Assembly: GCA_032158295.1 (NCBI GenBank)
Contig: CM063246.1
Span: forward strand, 5,361,491 to 5,425,490
Direction of reading: 5' to 3'
DNA: 64,000 bases
DNA from: Pycnopodia helianthoides
Lineage: Eukaryota; Echinodermata; Asteroidea; Forcipulatida; Asteriidae
Shown piece by piece: positions 58,335 through 64,000 of the stretch (its first letter is position 1; every line of letters begins with the position of its first letter). The position numbers were made by a program, and so were the translations under genes. Under the pieces are notes generated by a model that worked only from the letters and a program-made list of their open reading frames with translations, was not told where the DNA came from and ran no database searches.

Positions 58335-58882
58335 TAGGTCACGGAGTTGCTTAAGCAGAACATTTTGCTTAACAGTTTTCTGCTATAGGCAGGAACCTAG
58401 TCGTTGATGTGCCATATCATATATGGTATTTTGGCACTTATTGTGGTATTCAAGCAAAAATGCTTAGTGACTTTTTGTGCTTTAACAGCTGTATGAAATT
58501 GGGTCCTGGGCCCAACTCTCTAGAGCTGCTTTGGCAAAGAAAAATGCTTAACAATTTCCTGCTTAGTAGAAATGAGAAGTTTACCAATCACCAATGGTAT
58601 GGTATGGTATTTTGGCTGGTTATCGGTAAGAATAATTTTGTTGTGCTTAAAATTGTCTGTGCCTAATAAAGCAGCTCTATAGCATTGGATCCACGGTGCA
58701 GTTTCACAAAGCAGGTAAACACAAACATTAACTGCTCAGCACAAAAAAAAAAACATCTAGTTAGCAGAAATTGCTTTAATTTACTCGTGAGTAACCGATA
58801 ACAGTTAACACGGTTACTTTGAATGTGCTTAACCAATAAATTAGCTTAGCTGTTTCTAAAACAGCTCAATGAAATTGGGCCC
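58335..58882. mobile_element. Three tandem GGGCCC palindromic elements (copies 8-10)
   Basis: Copy 8 (about 58335-58505) ends GCTGTATGAAATTGGGTCC. Copy 9 (58508-58692) starts GGGCCCAACTCTCTAGAGCTG and ends GCAGCTCTATAGCATTGGATCC. Copy 10 (about 58696-58882) starts GTTTCACAAAGCAGG and ends CAGCTCAATGAAATTGGGCCC. Each has a different middle; they are not recent identical duplicates. Confidence 0.8.
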
Positions 58883-58920
58883 TGGTAATTAAACCCTCGT
58901 CTTGACAATGTGGTTTGTAG

Positions 58921-59115
58921 GCAGCAGAGCAGCAAGGGATGAAAGTGAACCAGCGGCTTATCACCTTGGTTTTACAAGAGCACAGTGGGTCACCCATCCA
59001 CGGCCTGTCACAACACGCATTCCTGACACGCCTCGTACTGTATGACAAGGTGGTCAAACATCAATATCACGGGGCTATACCCACATACCACGATGCACGC
59101 CTTTCAGGGTTACAG
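58921..59115 (+). CDS. Candidate internal exon, unknown protein
   Basis: A 195-bp stretch is open from an acceptor (GTGGTTTGTAG ending at 58920) to a strong donor (TTACAG followed by GTGAGC at 59116). It encodes exactly 65 codons in phase 0/0. The peptide starts AAEQQGMKVNQRLITLVLQE and later reads HAFLTRLVLYDKVVKHQYHG. It shows a mixed hydrophobic pattern, His-rich, no low complexity. I do not recognise a domain. A good donor and a symmetric exon favour a real exon. The weak polypyrimidine tract, the adjacent transposable element and lack of a partner exon argue against it. Confidence 0.27.
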
Positions 59116-59428
59116 GTGAGCGGTAATTAGGAGGAACAGGAGGGGGGTCTCGAGGGGTGCGCAGTTTTGTCTTGGTGTTCTATTCCAATTAATGTTTATA
59201 CATTGAAGGTTAGGCTTACAGGGTGCCTGTAGGCGGGGGCCAGATTTGTGCTACTTTGCCTTGATAAAGATATGTGGTTTCGTGGTGGACTCTTCTGCCT
59301 TGTTTATTCGGTATTTCAAGCAAAGATCCCGTGGTGCAGCTGCCTTCTTAGTTTTATTTAAATGCTCGAGTCGTTGAGATGCAAAAAAAATGAGGTAACC
59401 ATTTTAAGTAGGCTGGTTGAGTACTGTA
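59116..59428. other. Unannotated sequence
   Basis: Nothing recognised. Confidence 0.4.
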
Positions 59429-59432
59429 TTAA

Positions 59433-59800
59433 AGGCACTGGACACTATTGGTAATTACTCAAAATAATTGTTAGCATAAAAACCTACTTGGTAACGAGCA
59501 ATGGAGAGCTGTGGATAGTATAACACATTGTGAGAAACGGCTCCCTCTGAAGTAACGTAGTTTTTGAGAAAGAAGTCAATATTTGGATTGATTTTGAGAC
59601 CTCACGCGTGAGGTCTCGAAATCGAGCATCTGAAAGCACACAACTTCATGTGACAAGGGTGTTTTTTCTTCCATTATTATCTCGCAACTTCGACGACCAA
59701 TTGAGTTCAAATGTTCACAGGTTTGTTATTTTGTGCATATGTTGAGATACACCAAGTGAGAAGACCAGTCTTTGACAATTACCAAAGGTGTCCAGTGTCT
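59433..59800 (-). mobile_element. TTAA-flanked MITE, AGGCACTGGACAC subfamily
   Basis: Ends are AGGCACTGGACACTATTGGT and ACCAAAGGTGTCCAGTGTCT; TTAA at 59429-59432 and 59801-59804; 368 bp. A perfect 22-bp palindrome (59596-59617, half-site GAGACCTCACG) lies at the midpoint (59616). Inner words include CAACTTCGACGACCAATTGAG and CACAGGTTTGTTATTTTG. Confidence 0.93.
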
Positions 59801-59804
59801 TTAA

Positions 59805-61073
59805 TATATACCATTCTTGTATAGCGCATATATTACAACCAAAAATGTCTCTATATGCGATTCCAGAGGTGAACAGCCGAGTCGTTAGTTGATGTTTGTA
59901 GCTGTTGTGGTGTGAGACAGGCTTTGGAAGCTGTGGTATAGAATGCTTCACATGAACACCATGATTATTGCTGCTCTCATTTCGCTAGGCTTTTGCCCCA
60001 ATGGACCACTCTACTCATGAACAACACCCCCATTTTGAAATCATTTTTATTTTGACATTTCACAGCAAAGTGTTTAAGACAACCTTTTAAACTATGATGT
60101 CGTTTTTTGTACTGATGAGAATAATCATAAGTTTGGTTTTGCCCCGCGAACTCATCGACTTAGGGGGAAAAAAAGTTTTACATTTTGTCAATCTGGTAAA
60201 ATCCTGTCTTCGCCTGTGGGATTAATATGCGACAGATTTCTAATTAGCCGGCAACATGTGTTGCACCTCCAGCCTTTGAATTCTAAACCTAAATATCCCT
60301 TGACACCAACACCAGGTACTGTAGGAATGCAGGTCATCGGCCGCTCAGTCTTTGCCTCACAGTCCTCTCCAATTGAGTAGGGTTAGACGGTTAGACGTGA
60401 TCATACTCCTTCAAGAGAGAGAGAGAGGGAGAGAGAGGGTTGAAAAAATGAAGAAAATAAAGAGATCCATGGTCTAGAGGGCACGCATTCCACTAGATAG
60501 TTTGGAGCCGAGTACAGGTCTCGCAGGGATTGGGAATGCCTGATGCCTCAGACCGGTAAACGTGTCACGAACAGGAGTTAAACTAGACTCCCTATGTTAT
60601 ACTTGGGCGCAGCGGTGTAATGTAAGGCCTAGATATTGGTTTTCAAGACTCACACCCTCCCAGCGTCACCGGGACGGACGTCTGGGGTTCGACTGGGGAG
60701 GAAACACCTCTCGGAATGACTTGGACACTTTTGACACATGAAACTTGATGAAAACGACCAATAAAAACTTGTTTGCTTTTCGGCCAGTGGGGATTTCTTC
60801 ATCTCTGTTTTTTGTTGAAAACCCGGACATACCTTTTTGTCAACCAGCTGTGATTTAGGCCATATTCTGTCCATTCGGATATGGGGTTACTCTATCATTT
60901 AGCCATTGGGTTACTAGCAGACCACAGAGCGGGGCAGACGAACATGAGCCACTTTAATTGGTTTGTGTTCTTCTTATTGGAGGGGTATGAAGTGGAATGA
61001 TAAACGTGTATACATCTGCACCATTATCCTACGTTGTTAAAACTTTCTAGTCTTATTTATGTTGACCTTGATT
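59805..61073. other. Unannotated unique sequence
   Basis: A short GA tract lies at 60413-60439. Nothing else is recognised. Confidence 0.4.
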
Positions 61074-61077
61074 TTAA

Positions 61078-61434
61078 AGGCAGGGTTTACTTTTGGTATA
61101 GTTGACAAAGACCAGTGTCCTCACTTGGTGTCTCCCAACATATGCATAGAATAACAAACCTGTATGGAATTGGTCTCAATTGGTCATCGAAGTTGATCGC
61201 AAATGTTGAAATAAAAACACCATTGTTGCATGGAGATGTGTGCTTTCAGCCTGAAGCCTTTTTCATATTCAAATTTTTGGTGGAAAATTTCCTCTTTCTT
61301 TAAAACTTAATTATCTCAAAGGGGATCGGTTCCAACAATGTGTTGATAATATCAACATCTCTCCGGTGCTCTTTACCAAGTCAGTTTGTATGGTAATTAA
61401 CTTGTGGAGTATTTACCAAAAGTATACCCTGACT
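61078..61434 (+). mobile_element. TTAA-flanked MITE, AGGCAGGGTTTAC subfamily
   Basis: Ends are AGGCAGGGTTTACTTTTGGT and ACCAAAAGTATACCCTGACT; TTAA at 61074-61077 and 61435-61438; 357 bp. It is oriented opposite to 59433. The central palindrome TTCAGCCTGAA (61245-61255) is at the midpoint (61256). Confidence 0.9.
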
Positions 61435-61438
61435 TTAA

Positions 61439-62922
61439 AACAGTTAAACTCTAGGGCTGGCTGTATACCACTTGTTGTGGAAGAGCACAAGTAAACGAAG
61501 AGGAAGTCTTGCAGAAAATATGTTTCATACTGTGACGTTGCTGAAACCCAGCACCACTTGATTGGCTTTCTGAAACCAGTAAAGGAAGAGAGGTCCGACA
61601 GATGCGTCTCGTCTCGATCGTCAAAGAGTTGACTGTCTCCTCCCTTGCTCCTTACTGACAGACACCATCTTGTCTGGCAAGAAGGAGAAGTAAAGAGAGG
61701 AGTTATTCTACTACTCCTTGTGAAACTGGTACCCCGGGGGGTTATTGACACTGATACCCACAGGTGTCATGCTGACCAACATTGTAATACTCGCTGACCC
61801 CTGGTGACCTTGCCAGACAGTTGTGTTGATCAACTGGTTGCCTGTCCTAATATTACCAACAACTGTGGATACATAAAAAAAAAAAAAAAAACGTTGCTGT
61901 GAAAACTTCACATTTTTGGGATTGTTGTTTAAACTTGATGGGCGGCCCCGTCACTTAATGACATTGTCTTGGGTAGATAATGTGACACGTGCTGTAAAAC
62001 TATCCCTCTCACCGAGACTGCAGGATATATTTCAACTATACAGGGACAGACTCCATCCATAGCAATTCCTGACATAGACATCGCTATTTTGGGCGGTTCG
62101 CTCCGGCTGTCGAGAGAGCCTCCCTGCTGGGGTCATTGCCGGTAGGCGAGGGCCGCCTTCTGGTTAGAATTCCCCCAACAAAATGTGTTAATTGGGGATC
62201 GGTCCAGAAAACCTACCGGGGACCCTGCAGTAGTTTCATGTACTCATTACCAAAACCCCTGCCGTCTTCCCAACCCAGCTCAAGTCCACCACAAGCCATC
62301 TGCGCGGTGACACCTCCGTTAATTTTGTTCGTTACAGTTGTCAAGAGTGTTAAGTAAATTTGATTTTTGTTTGATTGGTTCTTAGTAGGATTTGATGACA
62401 TTTTTTCGTTCGAAGACAGCGCCACCCACTGATTGGCAAAACGTTGAAAACTGAGACTTCTGTGGAAACCGAAGTAGAGATTTCTGTTTTGTGTTGTTAC
62501 AAAGTCTTTGGGGTTACCTTCAGTCACATCCTATAGAAAATGGCTATGGTGTGTTAATAATAGTGCACTCTCCATGGTTTTGTGTTATAGTGGGTTGCAG
62601 TGCATTAACCTTGGTTTGTGATATTTAGTGGCACCTGGCCACTCTATAATGTAGCACCAATTAAACTTGAAGCAGACACACCCACGAGATAATACCATGA
62701 CTTTAGGTGACGATGGATCCAATTAAATTACTCAAGGGTGTAATCAATAGATACATGATCAATTTGTTTCAATGCTGAAGTTGGAAAACATTAAAACACA
62801 TGTGATTTTTCATAACAATTCGCTCTCAGAAACCATTGTAAGTGTGTTTATAATTGTGATAGTTGCTGATAAGAACTTGAAAATGATAGAACACTCTTTA
62901 AATTTGTTCTGCTGTCAGTAAA
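61439..62922. other. Unannotated unique sequence
   Basis: An A run lies at 61876-61891. No supported gene is seen. Confidence 0.4.
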
Positions 62923-63093
62923 GAGCACAATTCTTAGCTTAGCACACCAAAATTATGCTTGTACCAGAGCAATGTTACCAGCCAAAACACAATGTCAAAA
63001 ATCTGTGACTGGTATCCTGCTTATTTTTATTTAGCAGAACATGTTAAGCAATAATGTTCTGCTTAATCAGCTCAGTTGGTGACATTGGACCCT
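62923..63093. mobile_element. GGGCCC palindromic element, copy 11
   Basis: AGCTTAGCACACCAAAATTATG, AATGTTACCAGCCAAAACAC, TGTGACTGGTATCCTGC, GTTCTGCTTAATCAGCTC ... ACATTGGACCC; the left end is trimmed. Confidence 0.75.
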
Positions 63094-63139
63094 GGTGGTT
63101 GAAATTGTGTATTACAAAATGTTTGCCTTATATTTGGAT

Positions 63140-63407
63140 GCCAGCTCTGACGCTGTTGCTACTGCCAGAGATGCGGCTGGTACCCGCTGTCACCTCACCG
63201 AATGTAGATGGATTGGGCGTTCGTGTGAAAATACTGTGACAGTTTGTAGGTTTTTTTTCTGGTTTTTTTCCCTTTGTTTTCTCAGCAAGTAGATACTGTA
63301 TTAAGCTTGAACTTTCACAGTTGACTTTTATTGTATTTTTTTATTTTTTTATAATTGTGTCTATAAATAAGGATTAAGTTGACAAAAACCAACCTATGAC
63401 TTTACCT
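63140..63407. mobile_element. Truncated TTAA MITE related to 8220-8633
   Basis: CCAGAGATGCGGCTGGTACC, GCTGTCACCTCACCGAATGT and GTAGATACTGTATTAAGCTTG parallel the second half of 8220-8633. The right end CCTATGACTTTACCT is followed by TTTAA. The left half is missing. Confidence 0.75.
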
Positions 63408-63776
63408 TTTAATGTTTTGTTTCAAGACTGAAACTATGTTATTGGAAAGGGTGGTCATTCTTGTACACAGCCACCATCCCATCCTAGTTTGATGAACTAA
63501 TAAACTTCATCATTCATTAACAGTGCATACAGTGCATTGTTAATGGACACCTTTACCACTGTGACAACATTCTTTGCCGAGTTCCCTTGTTGGGAACATC
63601 ATCTAAACAAGCAGACAAACAAATGGCAGCAAATACACAAGTTTCTTCAAATGTAATTATTTCGAGTGGGTTTGTTTTGAGGCGCTATATGGAGTTTGAC
63701 TGGGTCAGTCTACTTGCGCATGCAGTCTCTCTCACCCTAAATAAAAGTGGATGCTGAAATGTCTGGATAAAAACAA
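63408..63776. other. Unannotated unique sequence
   Basis: A small inverted pair of ACAGTGCATACAGTGCATTGT and TTAATG words lies near 63515-63545. Nothing else is recognised. Confidence 0.35.
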
Positions 63777-63990
63777 GAAAGCTAAGAAGTAACTATAACT
63801 GTAATTAGTAGTGAACTTGCGGATACAACCATGTGTAAAATCTCTTTCGGGAGGAGTGTTGGCTCTGAGAAGAGCCGGTGTGGTCTCGACGTTTCGAACA
63901 GTATACTCTGCTCGTCTCCAGGAGAGATTTTACGCATGGTTGTACCCGCAAGTTTACTACAAATTAGAGTTATAGTTATTTCTTACTTTC
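63777..63990. mobile_element. Long inverted repeat with ~68-bp arms
   Basis: The left arm 63777-63845 (AACTTGCGGATACAACCATG ... AAAATCTCT) pairs with the right arm 63920-63990 (AGAGATTTTACGCATGGTTG ...) at high identity. The spacer holds a GGCTCTGAGAAGAGCC hairpin and CTCGACGTTTCGAACAG. It is probably the terminal or internal hairpin of a retroelement-like or foldback element that may continue beyond the window. Confidence 0.75.
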
Positions 63991-64000
63991 AACACCATGC

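Overview
This window looks like non-coding, repeat-rich nuclear DNA of an invertebrate animal. There are no bacterial gene blocks and no long conserved reading frame. Short (TTAGGG) telomere-type repeats, tRNA-derived SINEs with CR1/L2-like tails, and hundreds of bases of short palindromic DNA elements point to a metazoan. From recall of similar interspersed repeats (not checked by any search) an echinoderm, probably a sea star, is the best guess. Only two short stretches look like possible coding exons (1481-1577 and 58921-59115, both + strand). If either is real, the window is mostly intron and intergenic DNA. One degenerate end of a non-LTR retrotransposon reading frame is visible at 52122-52220.

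The dominant content is mobile-element debris. (1) A superfamily of roughly 340-415 bp non-autonomous elements begins AGG and ends CCT and is flanked by TTAA. Twelve copies have both ends visible (2209, 5351, 8220, 18250, 44438, 47692, 48303, 48628, 50145, 52223, 59433, 61078) and five more are partial or degraded. Nearly all carry a perfect or near-perfect palindrome close to their midpoint, and its sequence differs from subfamily to subfamily. Three insertions can be dated or verified inside the window: one next to a duplicated empty site (5351-5737), one inside another palindromic element (8220-8633), and one inside a sister element (48628-48994). (2) A palindromic element of about 190 bp with GGGCCCAATTTCATAGAGC ends occurs eleven times, three of them in tandem at 58335-58882. 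(3) Three families of tRNA-headed SINEs are present, clustered at 11.9-13.2 kb. (4) Smaller foldback families sit at 637, 23633/32527/53163, 24621, 30892, 31592 and 63777.

Tandem repeats include a 16-bp minisatellite abutting an interstitial telomeric tract (6496-6880). A duplicated TG-repeat block (7673-8060) has a first copy that differs almost only by single-base deletions in homopolymers, which looks like a sequence-quality artefact. A 32-bp minisatellite (26230-27150) is split by a SINE, and there is a 245-bp (CT)n tract (45889-46133).

The interval 32.8-39.2 kb is notably poor in recognisable repeats and is the best place to look for conserved regulatory DNA. No transposase, rRNA, convincing functional tRNA, CRISPR array or complete protein gene was found.
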